Assembly (NCBI GenBank): GCA_916613615.1
Contig: OU744732.1
Span: 48,475,227-48,539,226 of the forward strand
Source: Steromphala cineraria
Taxonomy: Eukaryota > Mollusca > Gastropoda > Trochida > Trochidae
Direction of reading: 5' to 3'
DNA length: 64,000 nt
This document shows positions 10,866-22,671 of this stretch, in pieces (within the stretch, counting starts at the first letter, position 1; each line of letters opens with the position of its first letter). The notes beneath the pieces are model-generated. The model was given only the letters and a program-made list of their open reading frames with translations. It searched no databases and had not been told where the DNA came from. The translations under genes and the position numbers were made by a program.

Positions 10866-11259
10866 TTAAAGGGACAGTCCTATCGGTCAGTGGTCACTAT
10901 GTTTAGAAAAATGTCATAAATTAGTTGTCTGTTTTATTATTTGTAAGAATACATGATATGTCTTGATAGAATATTCACATATGTATGATAATGGATCAGA
11001 CTTAACAGACATGCCTTCTTATGCCTAGCATGGATTTTCACACTCGTGGCCTTGATGAATGGCTTCAATTCTCACTGTTGTTGTTTCTTATTGAGTGTGC
11101 ACTTATCTTCATCATGTTGTCGAGTGTGAATTAACAAAAAATTCACCTCAAGTAAAATGTTTTCACTAGCTTGGGTAATGATCATGTTTTTATAACAGTT
11201 TTATGCATTAACCAGCACGACCCCCTTTTCCACAAATATACCACGATAGTACTGTCCTG
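10866..11259. mobile_element. MITE with GGACAGTCCTATCG-type ends
   Basis: The left end TTAAAGGGACAGTCCTATCG is matched by an inverted ACGATAGTACTGTCC near 11242-11256, with one mismatch in the core. About 390 bp with no open frame. The outer few bases of the right end have diverged. It resembles the TTAAAGGGGC family in its first bases but has a different core. Confidence 0.45.
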
Positions 11260-11792
11260 ACTGGATACACGAAGATATCCGCAATCTCTATGACCCATTG
11301 AAACAATAATTCTATATAATATGATTATTTTGATAACAAAATGTGTGTTTGGGCACACTTACATGCACAATTGTTTCACTTAATTCGAGTCCGTTTGTAC
11401 CACAACGGAACATTTTAACATAGGTATTGCAAGGGGAAGTTCATTTTCTTAGACCAATCACTTCGTTATCCAATTTTTTAGCAGAACTGTTTAATGTTGG
11501 GAGAATAGGAGGTGCCTCGCGTTTAAGAGCCACGCCGTGAGGTGTTTGGGTCACTTATGCCAAACTAAATCAATAGTGTCATTTGATCGAGAAGTATTTG
11601 CTTTTCCGGGAAAGAATAATGTAGAGACATATATATAAGTAAAGAGTACAATACACAGTGACAACAACTTAATGAAAAGAGTAAATGTAATTAAATAAGG
11701 GATAAGTGGCAAGAAGCTAGTAATGTACAATGCAGGAGATGTTTATATTTAATTAATAAAGGCCAGTGATGTACATAAGTGATTACAGTTAA

Positions 11793-12125
11793 TCAATTAA
11801 GGAGCAGATCATAGGCTGACTGGATGTAGTAACCTTGATCACGATTAATTGATGGCTGTATCCTTTTGATCTCCAAAGCTTCTCCTAATTTGCGAAGACG
11901 ATAATAAGGCTGACAGGTGACAAGGCATTTAATTTCTGACCATTGTATTTGATGATAAGGAAGGGCTTTGATGTGGTCGGATATGGCTGATTTTATGTCC
12001 AAGTTGTTCACTGATGTTTGATGTTCCTTTAGTCTTGTGTTGATAGGTCTTGATGTCTCACCTACGTAATTTTATGTCCACAGTTTATTTTGTAAACAAC
12101 TCCTTTGGGATCGTTGTTGGAAGTT
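11793..12125 (-). pseudogene. Penelope-like element fragment: GIY-YIG endonuclease, frameshifted
   Basis: Reading the minus strand from 12125, NNDPKGVVYKINCG is followed, after a one-base shift near 12068, by YVGETSRPINTRLKEH and then SAISDHIK, LRKLGEALEIKRI and SINRDQGYY before a stop at 11793. This is the order of the GIY-YIG nuclease and C-terminal tail of Penelope-like retroelements: GVVYKI and YVG are the two halves of the catalytic motif and the arginine of TRLKEH is expected. The reverse transcriptase that should lie upstream is absent, so this is a truncated dead copy. Confidence 0.75.
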
Positions 12126-12689
12126 GATTGTTAATGTTGAACAATAATATTTCACTAAAACATTTTCACATAGTAGATACATGTACATGTAGCTTTATAC
12201 AAGCGATCAATGAAATGCACTATGGTTTCACATGTACAGTGACTTTTCCTTTAAAACAGTTAAAATTACATTAAGGACGTTTTTGTGTTTATAAATGTAT
12301 GTCTAGACTGACGTAACGGAATTTAAATATCATTTTAAAAAAACAAAAATTAATCACAAGCACAGGATAAAAATATAAATCATTTTGTTCATGTGGATAT
12401 TTTGTATGAGTGATAAACAATAAGGATGAAAACATTTTAACATGTAGAGTCCAATAGGTTTGCTGCATCATGTTATCACCCCCAGGGACGATCTCATACA
12501 CTCTTTACACAACATTTAATATCCTTATCAACATTTTAGTAGTGTTTAATTATTTTAATTGTTTTCATTCTTGTACATCTGAATTTTTGTTTCATTTTTT
12601 TAATAAAATATTTTCGTCACATAGAATCCTTAAATATATATTGCCTCTGTCTTTTGTTCATCTTCAAGGGTATTTGATAGTTATAAGCA

Positions 12690-12782
12690 TAGTTAATGGC
12701 ATGCATCGTATAATGGCAGGGACACTTTGGCGTACAGGCTCGTCGACAAAGTGTCCCTGCCGTTATTCGATGCCTTAACTGG
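12690..12782. repeat. Hairpin with about 30-bp arms
   Basis: GGCAGGGACACTTTG and CAAAGTGTCCCTGCC are exact complements around a 17-base loop. Pairing continues outward through CATCG/CGATG with a four-base bulge. It is probably a foldback repeat. Confidence 0.7.
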
Positions 12783-13100
12783 CAGTATCTAACATGGCAA
12801 GCAAGAACTAAGGTTAAAACTGCATTTTAAAGGGACATTCACATTGATTGACATGTCCATGCTTGAGATATTCATGAGGTTGTTGAATAGTGAATTCATA
12901 ACAATTCACTTACATAAAATTCATAAGGGACCAACTTACCTTTTGGGTAGTCTATATCTAGTTATTTGCTACCAAAATGCTCCAGAACAAACTCTTTAAT
13001 TTGTTGGAAAATAAATCTGTAGCTCTCGAGAGAAATATATCTCAGTCTGATGTAAACATTACCTTTGGAGATGACAAGTCCTGATCAGAAGACAGTCACC

Positions 13101-13240
13101 TTAAAGGGGCAGTAGTACGTGTTTTGATAATTTTATATCTTAAATTGTTCACTGATAATTGTAAGTTAATGCTAAATGTATTATTTGGACAATGTCAAAA
13201 ATTTAATTACACAAGCCAATCAAGTCCAAGAACAAAGTAG
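13101..13240 (+). mobile_element. TTAAAGGGGC-family MITE, truncated copy 2
   Basis: It starts TTAAAGGGGCAGTAGTACG and continues with the family's ACTGATAATTGTAAGTTAATG and ACACAAGCCAATCA segments, then loses similarity. No right terminal repeat is found. Confidence 0.6.
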
Positions 13241-13654
13241 GACGACTCAAGATAGGTGTTTGAAATGGAACGTAGACATAAATCCTTTACATATATGTCA
13301 ACAAATATCAGACAAATCTGTTAGATTGAAAACGAAGGCTTCAATTTAAATAAGAACATGAAATACGTTTTGTGCCTCCTAAACTATTTTGAAAGGAAGT
13401 TTATCTTACCTTAGCTACACACATATAGGAATAAGAGTTCTGATCAAATTACCTAAAGCTTGTTGTGATTTTCTATCGTGTAAGCTCTCAAAAATTTGAA
13501 CATAAGGTTATAGGGATTAAACCATGATTGTGTTGTTGTACAGATCACTTTCTGTTTGATTATATTAATGCTTACGGTGCATCGGAAACAAAATTTTTTT
13601 TAAGCAAACAAACATTCTTTCTGACTTCCCGTATACAAGTACTACACAAGTTCC

Positions 13655-13765
13655 AGTCGATGCTCGCAGGTTTCACCGCAATACATAGCCACAATAGTGT
13701 AGCGGGCTTTCTCTCTGCAATAATACTAGCAGCCGCGATATAAGTGAAATACTCTAGAAGGCGGC
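13655..13765 (-). repeat. Dispersed repeat shared with both duplication copies
   Basis: The reverse complement closely matches 45248-45360 and 54712-54815, including an identical GCGGTGAAAC core and TTGTGGCTATG. Similarity is high over roughly 100 bases. See the findings for why it is not called coding. Confidence 0.6.
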
Positions 13766-13809
13766 GATAACAATCTTTCAAAATACTACTTTCAATTAAA
13801 AAAAACACA

Positions 13810-15410
13810 GCAACTTAAAGATTATACGAACATGGAAATGAGGCATTGTACAATTTCAGTTATAAACAATAAGATAATATAATACATCGAATTGACAATG
13901 TCAGAATATCACATCTGACGAACCCGTTTTTTATTTTGTTGCATTGAAGTTTGCCAATTAGGTTTTCTAGAATTTCAAGAAAAGGCGCTCATGTGACAAA
14001 TAGAATAATACTGATGATATGTTTTAGCATTGGATTTGAATTATGTTTTCCACATTCCCTATCAAAAAGTTAAACTTGCTTTTTCAAAACGCATTTACTG
14101 ATCTTTGCTGTTTAGTGTCAAAGTTGTCTCCATGGAAACATCTGGAACCCCAATCTGATTTCTTATCATAGTTCCAACAAATATCTTAAAAGGTGTGACA
14201 AAATGGGAAACGAAATTGAAGGCTGACAAGCTGTCTGATAACAAGAAATTTAAGGTCACTGGGGACATGCAAAGATAAAGACAAAAAGCTTAATTTCTTC
14301 ACCTGATTTGAACTGAATTCGTATCTTTTGGGGTATAAATAGATACTTTTATCTGTAACTACCGAACGATTCCAGACAACGAGAAACAATATAATTTCAG
14401 AACCAAACATGGTATTATCTATTATTCAACTCAAAGCAGGAAAAAATAACCAAAGTCAACTCTAGGTTCTGAAGTTCTTAAATCAGTTTGAGTAGGTCAA
14501 TTACATTGTTGAAGTTTATTCTTCTATGGTTTTCTAATATCATTCTTTGTCAAAGAAAGTTTTTTTGAGAAACTTAAGAAAATCTGAAATAGGAAAAAGA
14601 AAAAGAATTTTTGGAATACATTATTTTACTTCTGTTTTAATTGACGTAATACACACGTTATTTCAATCATAACTATAAAATCTACCTAGTTCTCAATCAA
14701 TAAAATAGTAAAATCCCCTGAATGAGGTCGCTTACGTGGGAAAATGTTATGTCTATATTAGTAATCTCTGCTTTTTTTATGTTTTCAACGTCATTGATTT
14801 AGTAGCTTGATTCAAACCACAGCATCACACATCACAGCTCATTTTAGGAAACGTGTTTCATTAGTTCAAAACTTTAGTGTTAATGTATTTCAAACAACCG
14901 TAATTACTCGATGTGTTTGTCCAATAATAAGAACACATTAACTCGCAATCAAGGCCAATACCGCAATCTCTTGTGACTGTAATGGACATATTAAAACTTG
15001 AAATTGAAGTTATCAACAACCTAAACTAAGGGATGAGAACAATTTAAGCTGTAAAACATTATTCAATAATCAATTCTATATACTTCAGAAGAACCTTTTA
15101 AAATATTAGAAATAACTTTATGGGCCATTGGTGGAGTTATTTCGTTCTAAATGGAGCAAATTGGACACAAACATAGATTCTCAAATTGATTTTGTAAATC
15201 ATTGAGCACTTGGATGATAATGATCAATCTTAACATGTAACACACTGAATTTATGGTTTGAGTGATGGTTGTCTTCATAAACGCATTAAATAATCCATAT
15301 TTCTGACCATCAAAAGAAAGCATGTTTACCGTATCAAATACCGAGTGTAAATTTGCTATACGTTGGTGTTATGGTTTATACATAGATTATTTTGGCGCGT
15401 GGTCCTGTGC
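13810..15410. other. AT-rich non-coding stretch
   Basis: No exon with convincing splice sites or protein pattern, RNA gene or repeat was recognised. Confidence 0.45.
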
Positions 15411-15414
15411 AAGC

Positions 15415-15735
15415 TCAGTTGACCGCTATCAGTGTAGTTCAACAACATCTGGCGTGGGTTGCCGGATTGGTGGGTTACCCGATTCATTGCTGAATAAGTT
15501 TAAAAGGTGAGTCCCTGCCCCCTACTGAGACACGAGTTGAATAACTTGTGATGTCAATTTGCCTCTGTTGTATCCCTGGGTACCTGGTGAAAGTTAAAAA
15601 AGACCTTCAAGCGCTTAATTGGCTGCGTTAGTTAGACCAGGGTTATAATTCAGGGAGCGCCTTGAGCATGTATTGGATGTGGATATGTGCGCTGTATAAA
15701 TACCCCAATTATCATTATCACTATTTACTATATAA
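15415..15735 (+). mobile_element. SINE-like element with conserved 3' tail
   Basis: The segment GTCCCTGCCCC..CTGAGACACGAGTT..CTTGTGATGTCA recurs on the minus strand at 28184-28245. The 3' part (GGGAGCGCCTTGAGCATG ... TGCGCTGTATAAATACC, then ATTATCATTATC) has the 'agcgc...gcgctatataaat' tail and short simple repeat seen at the end of many metazoan SINE/LINE copies. The 5' head was not recognised as a specific tRNA. Confidence 0.6.
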
Positions 15736-15739
15736 GAAC

Positions 15740-18700
15740 ATTACATTTTCCTTATATTTATCCACCAAAGAAGAAGCTATTTTTAGTTTGACATGTTAAA
15801 ATAATAATAAAATAATTGTTAATAATGTGTAGGATATATTTTGGAAGTTCATTATTCCTTTCCATTGCTTAAGTTGTCTTGGTATACATGTAACAATATA
15901 CTTTGCACAACTTATGAAACAGAAAGAAATAAGGGAAATTTGGTTATCAACATTCTAAATCGTGTTAAGATCATCTATGTATAAACCATTTTATGACTTC
16001 TTTATCTAGAAATATAGTTTAACAGACTTTAATTATAAAAAGACATTATATCTTGAATTTAGCTCATGAACAAACTTAACAGAATTAATTGATTATCTTA
16101 ATCTTGAAAACGATGCAGGTTACATGACCATAGCGTTGTAAACAATTAACAAATTTAAATAGTATCTAGCCTTTCTACTCTATAACCTGTCATAAAATGA
16201 TAATCCACAATTAACATGCGCTAAGATTAATTTGGCTTAAGTAAACGGGACACCTTTATGAAATCGTTTCAACGAAATGTTATGAGATGTACATGTATAT
16301 GTATGAGAGCAACATGGACCCGCTTATAAGACTAAGCCAAGTAGCAGGCCTTTTTCAGCAACGTTTGTGTCAAATAAAGAAATGTCTGTGCAGGCTTTGA
16401 TTAACATGATTTAATAAACATGAATTCTAAGACTAGCTTCCAATACATAACTACTTTGTTAACTATGAACTACACAGGCGCCTGTTGTCTTTTGCGTATG
16501 AAATATGCATAAATTTAATAGTGTTTTGGGTGCACACAAACAATTTCATACCTTTTAATTTGGCAGTAAACGGGATATCCTCCATTACAATGCACATTAT
16601 GCATGAGAGAAAATAGGCCTAGAAGTTGTGCAATTTATTCATACATAACCAAGGCGCCAATTTCCTCGAAATCTTCGGCATTTTAATTGGAAGATGGCAA
16701 AATCTAACCTTGGGATCATGCTGAGAATCGTGATGACTGCGCGCGGTGCCATGTACAACTTGACCGATTCACAGAATCACAATTGAAGGTATTTTATGAA
16801 TGGAGTTAGCATGTCGTCAGATAACCAATAGAAAGTTCAATTGGATAAAAATGTTCTATATAAAAAAGTAGCCCACATAAGGAAGTTTTTCAAGCGACAA
16901 ATTGTTGATGGAAATTAATTGAAATATAGATAGTTATCGTGAACAGGCGTCAAACACTGGCTAATATATGGCATGCTTTACTATTTTTATGTGATCTTTA
17001 GTTTTCATTTACCCGAAGACATTTTATTCGATGATCATTTACTATGAGAGTTTCATTGATTATCCACATTAATTTGAGTAGATTAGAGTAGAGAATAATT
17101 TCATTACTGCATGGTCTAATTGTTTTGTTTTGCTATACCGTCATCTATCTGAAAATTGACTCAAAAATGCATTAACTTCGTTGAGGTATAAACTTACAAA
17201 CCGCTGTGCATACTGTGTAAATGGAGGCATTACTAGATATGAGTAGAGACACGTTACTTATTTACATGAATATTAGTCCAACAATTGGGGCAAATAACAA
17301 ATGGTTTGACGTCACGAAATTACGTTTATACAGGTGAACCAAATGTTCTTGTCAATATGACGCCATACTATTATGATTTTGTACACTGCTCTATGCCGTT
17401 TAACTCCCTTGGTAACTACTAACTGCAGAATTAGCGTTAATTGCTCCATAAAACATCGACTTCTCCTTTGGCAAAACTCACTGTTTTAATTATGGGAAAT
17501 TGGTACGAGAGGCGCCTAAGGGAATCCATTGCTGAGAAGAAGCTATATAGTTTGGAATAAATTCCATTTACTAATGTTCAATAATCCATGCTGTGAAATC
17601 CTGAACAGAGGGGTATTACATCTTCAGGTCATGGGTGCGAATTCATCATGTTTTGAGGTCTTTAATTTAAACGACAAAATCTTGACTTAAAATAATGTTT
17701 AGGTGGTTCCATTTCATGCATATCATGCATGCACAATTTCAAAGAAAATTTTTTCTTATCGTTTTTTTTTCTTTAAAAAAAAATTATGATAAAATGATAA
17801 AATTGGAATCTTCCCAAAAACTTTTTTTTAAGAATCGATAACAGTCAGAAGTACAATACTTTGATACAATTCATTTTAGTCATGTATGAATTTAGACGCT
17901 TCTCAAAAGTAAAATTAGGTGGAGATTACCAAATATTTAGTGTCAAGAATAACTTTGCTGGAAACTAAACTAAACTGACTCCGAGGCCGTCAACCGGAGA
18001 AGTACCTTGACTGATACACAGACATCTGGTACATTGTACATGGTGGCCATAACCCCTTAAAGATAACGTTACCAAATCAGGTTTGACACCGCTTGATCTT
18101 ATTTCAAATTGCCCCTATATGTTTCTAACAATCTTTAGCATAAACTTTGACGTGCAATAAAGCTATTCAAGAATTGCTTTACAAAACCTTTTTGTATATT
18201 AACTTTGAGTATTTATAAGCACGAGCAGGCCACTATTGCAGTCACGCATCATGCATTCTCAATTTTATTCATTAATTATTTGTTTTCAACAAATGCAATG
18301 AAAGAAAAATTGAATATCATTTTCTCTTACATGGTATTATCTTTTCCCATTAAATTAGAAAAAACAACATATTTAACAGAAAACAACCAACACATGACAA
18401 AACTAAAGGATGGTAACTTGAAACTTTGATGATTAACACTGACTTTTTTGATGAATATAAAACTTTTTTATTCTGAATAGCAACAACTGAACTTTTGAGC
18501 TCACCATGCATTTAACTTATCCTCTGAACCATGTGAAATAAAATGAAAATGTTCCGAATTTATATCCTAAATATTTTGGTTAAATAAAAGATAATTGACA
18601 CTCAGACATTTTAAAATCATTTTCGGAGTATTTTGTCATTTTCTTTTTCTAAACCAACATGTCAACCTGTTTGTGATAAGATGAAGTTATTTCAGATTTT

Positions 18701-20080
18701 AAGTATGTGTACATCATATTAAAGATTACAAAATGAGTTTTGTTTCCATTGTAATAACATTTCAGAACTTGCCAACATATTTGCTTTATAAAAATAACAT
18801 ACTTCTTTCTACCACTCAAAACAATAAACCATGGGCAAATAAAGTGTTCAACTCATGTTTTCATTCTTAACTATGATGTCAATTTCTTTGTCACACATCG
18901 TAACCACTAAATCAAAAAGTAAACAAAGTGCTAATTTGTTGATTTCATGTACACAATCATAAATAAATAATTCATCTTTCCTCTTTGAAGATCCTTACCG
19001 ATTTGAATTTACACAGCCACAACCGGTAAGAGTGACCTGCAACGTAAGCTGAAACCGTTAAGCATATTAAATTATCGGTTCGTTATGTCCAGATAAACAT
19101 GTGTTATGAGAGAAACAAGACGCTTGATCATGCAACAAGATATAACATAGCTAGAACCACTTTAAGGATGGTAAAAGGTGAAGTCTAGGTAAACTATGCT
19201 ATTGAAGCAACAAGAAGTAGTATTGTGTGTAAGAGTTAATATTGGCCGGTTTCACATCCGAATTGATAGGAAACTAAATTAACTTTTAGCAACAGTTGCT
19301 TATAGTCAGTGTTGTAGGAGAATTATTATCACATTTTTAGACGTTTTACTACAAACATTGTCTGTATCCTGATCATGTCAATGTATTTTTACAAAGGTAT
19401 AACTGAATAAAAACCTTCTTTGTAATCCAAGATGGAGGAACTTAAAAGACGGACGTAAGATCGCTCTCGCTTATGTTGAAATTATTCAGGTCAATATAAC
19501 TATTGCAAGGTCTAACACACACCTTAACTGCCCTTAAAGAGACACAGAGTATGTCGATAGGATCACATATGTCACATTTTGAAATCAATGTTATTACATC
19601 GGGAACCACTAACTGTTACTGAAAATAACAAGTTAAAGGTCAATCAGTACATTAGAGCGAAAATAGGTCCATTCAAATCGGGAGTTTGATCGAAAACCGG
19701 ACAATATGGCTCGAGTGGCGCGTGCAAATTCACCAAACGTTATTATGAAAACTTGTCGTAAGCTGACAGAAAGATATATTCGATTCGATAGTGTTTATTA
19801 GGTATTGGAACTCATAGGTAGATTAATTGGATGCATGATTTCGAATATAAAACGTATTTAAGATGTTTTCTTGATTTTCCCATAAAATCAAGCAATTTAG
19901 AGATATTATGCATAAATTGATATATTTGCAAGTCCAGTGATGAGATATGAACTTCAATCAGCATATTAGATATTATGAAGCTTATCAAAACCAAATACAA
20001 TTTTAAGAAAGATACTCATGTCACTTCAACATCAGAATGAAACGAGCGAGTAAGTGAGTTTAACGTACATGTATTGTTAG
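15740..20080. other. Long AT-rich stretch without recognised genes
   Basis: No exon, RNA gene or transposon ends were found. Around 15960-16270 there is loose similarity to 30960-31270 (a CTGAATTTAGCTC-like word, then AATCTTGAAAACGATGCAG-like, then CTTCTACTCTATAA), probably an old duplication. One TGACGTCA lies at 17307. Runs of A and T near 17750-17830 are simple sequence. Confidence 0.45.
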
Positions 20081-20084
20081 CAAT

Positions 20085-20210
20085 GTTTCAGCTATTTAAC
20101 ACGTGGATGTTGGCATCCAAAAGAGAGTAGACAGATCAAGGAGAAAGGGATCGAAAGGATGAACTTTGGAAAAGATGGACAGAAAGGAATAGTGAGAGAT
20201 GGAAAGGAAT
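20085..20210 (+). repeat. Dispersed repeat, pair with 25925-26030
   Basis: Both stretches share AACGTGGATGTT, then a purine-rich block with GATCA.GGAGAA and AACAGAAAGG..TGTAAGAGAT-like words, in the same order and orientation. Confidence 0.4.
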
Positions 20211-20892
20211 GACTCCCATTTGGTCTGACTTTTACCAGTCAATCTGTCAATCTTCGTTGACCATACCACGAGCATGGAAGCTCTCGGGGTACACAAACAC
20301 CACACCACCATAAAGTGATTGAGAGTGAAATGAAGAACACCATTTAATATGGAAGGGGGTGTGTGCAAAAAATGAATTCATGTACACTCGTAACTCGCAA
20401 GATGTAACTTGTCGTTCGTTCTCAACAATGCAATTCTTGAAAAGTTAAGTCCAGGAGTGCAAAACTAACATTTCAATCCTGTAAAACCCAACTTGATGTT
20501 CTCAACTTTACAAAGTTGAAATGTAATTCTAGAAATGTAAAAGAAAAACCCCCAATTTTCTATCTTGAATAAGAATAATATTCACAATAAGCAATGCTGC
20601 AAGTTACGTTTTACAGATGGAAAACGGACAATTAAGAGTTGTAAAATCAGACTTTTGCATTTCGAGTTTTACACGAATGTTTCGAATTACATTTGAACAT
20701 GATTTCGCATTGACGGGGGATGTGTGCCAAAAATTATATGCTATGCTTTATTCGTTGAAGCAGACATTTGACCGGCGCGCGCTGATTCTGCAACAGGCAC
20801 GACAAAGGAACAAGTTATTTTTTGTAAGCGGCTGACCTGGCTAACCGAAACAAATACCCAAATAACAGAATAACTGACCAATGTACGTTTTA

Positions 20893-21055
20893 AGCAGAAG
20901 CGGGAGTATATACCGTTCTTTCTGTCCGTCCACCCTACTTCAGGCCGTCACAAAATTTGTACGGAACATATCTAAACAACTATATTGTAACTTCACCAAA
21001 CGTCATACACTTATCAACCATGACCCTTAAACGTGCCTTTTGAGGATAAGACTAA
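20893..21055 (+). mobile_element. Truncated copy of the 58.97-60.17 kb hairpin/(CCGT)n element
   Basis: AGCGGGAGTATATACCGTTC, TCTGTCCGTCC and the monomer words ACTTCACCAAACGTCATACA, TATCAACCATGACCC and GTGCCTTTTGAGG follow in the same order as in the larger element. There is one monomer only and no terminal hairpin. Confidence 0.7.
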
Positions 21056-21099
21056 CACATTATTTTAGTTGAAAGATTGTTCAAAACACGTTAAACACC

Positions 21100-21786
21100 A
21101 TCTTACTGACAGTGTTCAACTTCATAAGCACACCAAAGCCATCAACTAAACAAGGAGATAAACCAGCACAAGAAGAAGAAAAGCAACCTACAGAGCCAGG
21201 TAGTTCAGGTCAGTAGGGGAACATTTCTTACCTCTCTACCATAGGCCAGTTTTCTGTGGATGTACAAACAATGAAGCTGGCAAACGCGCTGATGCCACCA
21301 CAGCTACAACAGAAGTTTCACTTTGCTTTCGTCGAAAAGGCAAAGCAGGTTATCTCTTACCTCATTTGAAAGAGAGATCGAACCTGATGCAGAAGGCGAT
21401 AGCGACCCTTAAGAAAGAATAAGAGGGGACGAGAGAAGCATTACACATTAGGACTGACGAGCTGGAACTCGCTCAGGATCAGTGGTGTTCCAGAAACAAG
21501 AGGCAGAAGAATACCAGGACGCAAGAGGGAGATGATAACAAGTTTGTGCGTTACTTCGAGAGGGTCAAAGTGTACACCAACAGAAGGAAACTCAGCGACA
21601 GTATGGAAAATGTATTCATCAACGAGAAATTCACACACCACCGTAAATTATTCAAAATGGCCAGAGAATGAAAAGAGGCTGGTGGATAGAGAACACGGTA
21701 TCATTTTTGCCTTGTCGCCAGAAGGAGTGAGTAAAGGGAGGAACGTTGTGAGTTCTAAACACGAGTTAATGCATAGTCTGTTGTGA
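21100..21786 (+). pseudogene. Decayed protein-coding region, unknown family
   Basis: A GC-richer block reads as one protein once a few breaks are allowed. First comes KPAQEEEKQPTEPGSSGQ followed by TAG at 21214. The same frame continues with QFSVDVQTMKLANALMPPQ and FAFVEKAKQ, and a frameshift falls near 21345-21370. Then come ERSNLMQKAIATLKKE, TAA at 21420, TDELELAQDQWCSRNK, KFVRYFERVKVYTNRRKLSD and KLFKMARE; a last shift near 21665 leads to a stop at 21784. The sequence is charged and helical, with coiled-coil character. It may be a retroelement gag-like protein or a dead host gene; I do not recognise the family. Confidence 0.4.
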
Positions 21787-22199
21787 CATGAATCTAGGAA
21801 TTGTTACCCTGTATGTATATGTATATCTCTAAATACGTAACGATTTAATTCTACAGTCCGATCTTTGAATATTCGATCTTGTTAGTTGCATAACTCACGT
21901 TGTAGCCACATATGTTAAATACTCGATCGTGTTATAAAAAATCGTATATGTATCACACAACACCTATTACAGCCACATGAGTCTATCTTCCGCTATGTCA
22001 AACTAATACCATGTACTAATTATAAATTTCCTCATCATAGAGCTATCACCTCTTGATGCCTATCTCTATTTCTACCACAATGAACATATTTTAAATAATC
22101 GTGTACATCGTTAGAACAACAAACTATCCCGACTTCAACTCCAAATTTTGCTCCAATTTACGATCCAGTTTCTTATTAGATAATAGGTAGGGATATAGT

Positions 22200-22553
22200 T
22201 CAATAATCATAGCATGGAAACCATTCACATTTTGTCACTTTAATTATTTTGGTACGCCTTGTTCGAATTATGTAATATGTGTTCTCTATTGTCTGTATAA
22301 TGTAAGGCAAAAGGAACAATGAATCTATGGTGGTGGAGTTCTTGGAGACAGGAGCAGTGGCTGAGGGTGTTGGAGTCAGTGGCTGACTTCTTGGAGGCGG
22401 GACAGAGGCAGAGGTTTGTCTTGGACTAGGAAGCATTTGCTGAGGTCGAGGTGGTGGTTTATTTCCTGGAGGGAGAGGTGCCTGAGGAAGGGGAGCAACT
22501 AAGTTCTTGGTAGTGGAAATAGACGAGTTGAGGTCCTCGTATAGCAGGCAGTT
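22200..22553 (-). CDS. Proline-rich open frame, possible exon
   Basis: The minus-strand frame is open from 22553 to a stop at 22200. The first part is rich in proline, serine and threonine: LVAPLPQAPLPPGNKPPPRP, then SVPPPRSQPLTPTPSATAP. It then turns into AT-driven sequence. The first ATG is at 22436, inside the proline-rich part, so an upstream exon or a 5' truncation is likely. It could be a low-complexity exon or part of the same decayed element as 21.1-21.8 kb, which lies on the opposite strand. No domain is recognised. Confidence 0.3.
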   Translation of the reverse strand, partial: NCLLYEDLNSSISTTKNLVAPLPQAPLPPGNKPPPRPQQMLPSPRQTSASVPPPRSQPLTPTPSATAPVSKNSTTIDSLFLLPYIIQTIENTYYIIRTRRTKIIKVTKCEWFPCYDY

Positions 22554-22671
22554 TTAAGTTATTTTTGTACAGAATTTGTTTTGTTATTGGTTCAGAAATG
22601 TTCAGTGTCGTAGGGTTATAAAAATGTTATACTACCTCTCTTGTTCTAATCATATTATCCGGCACATCCAT

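Noticed and set aside
12712..12745. Peptide TLWRTGSS identical to part of the PAN-like exon (10.6 kb)
   Set aside because: The DNA differs at nearly every third position, nothing around it resembles a PAN domain, and it lies across the loop of a hairpin. Treated as chance, although an eight-residue match is striking.
13572..13808. Minus-strand frame with LLWLCIAVK, also readable in the copies at 45.3 and 54.7 kb
   Set aside because: Substitutions among the three copies fall at second and third codon positions about equally, stops follow soon after in two copies, and no frame extends beyond the repeat. It looks like a non-coding repeat.
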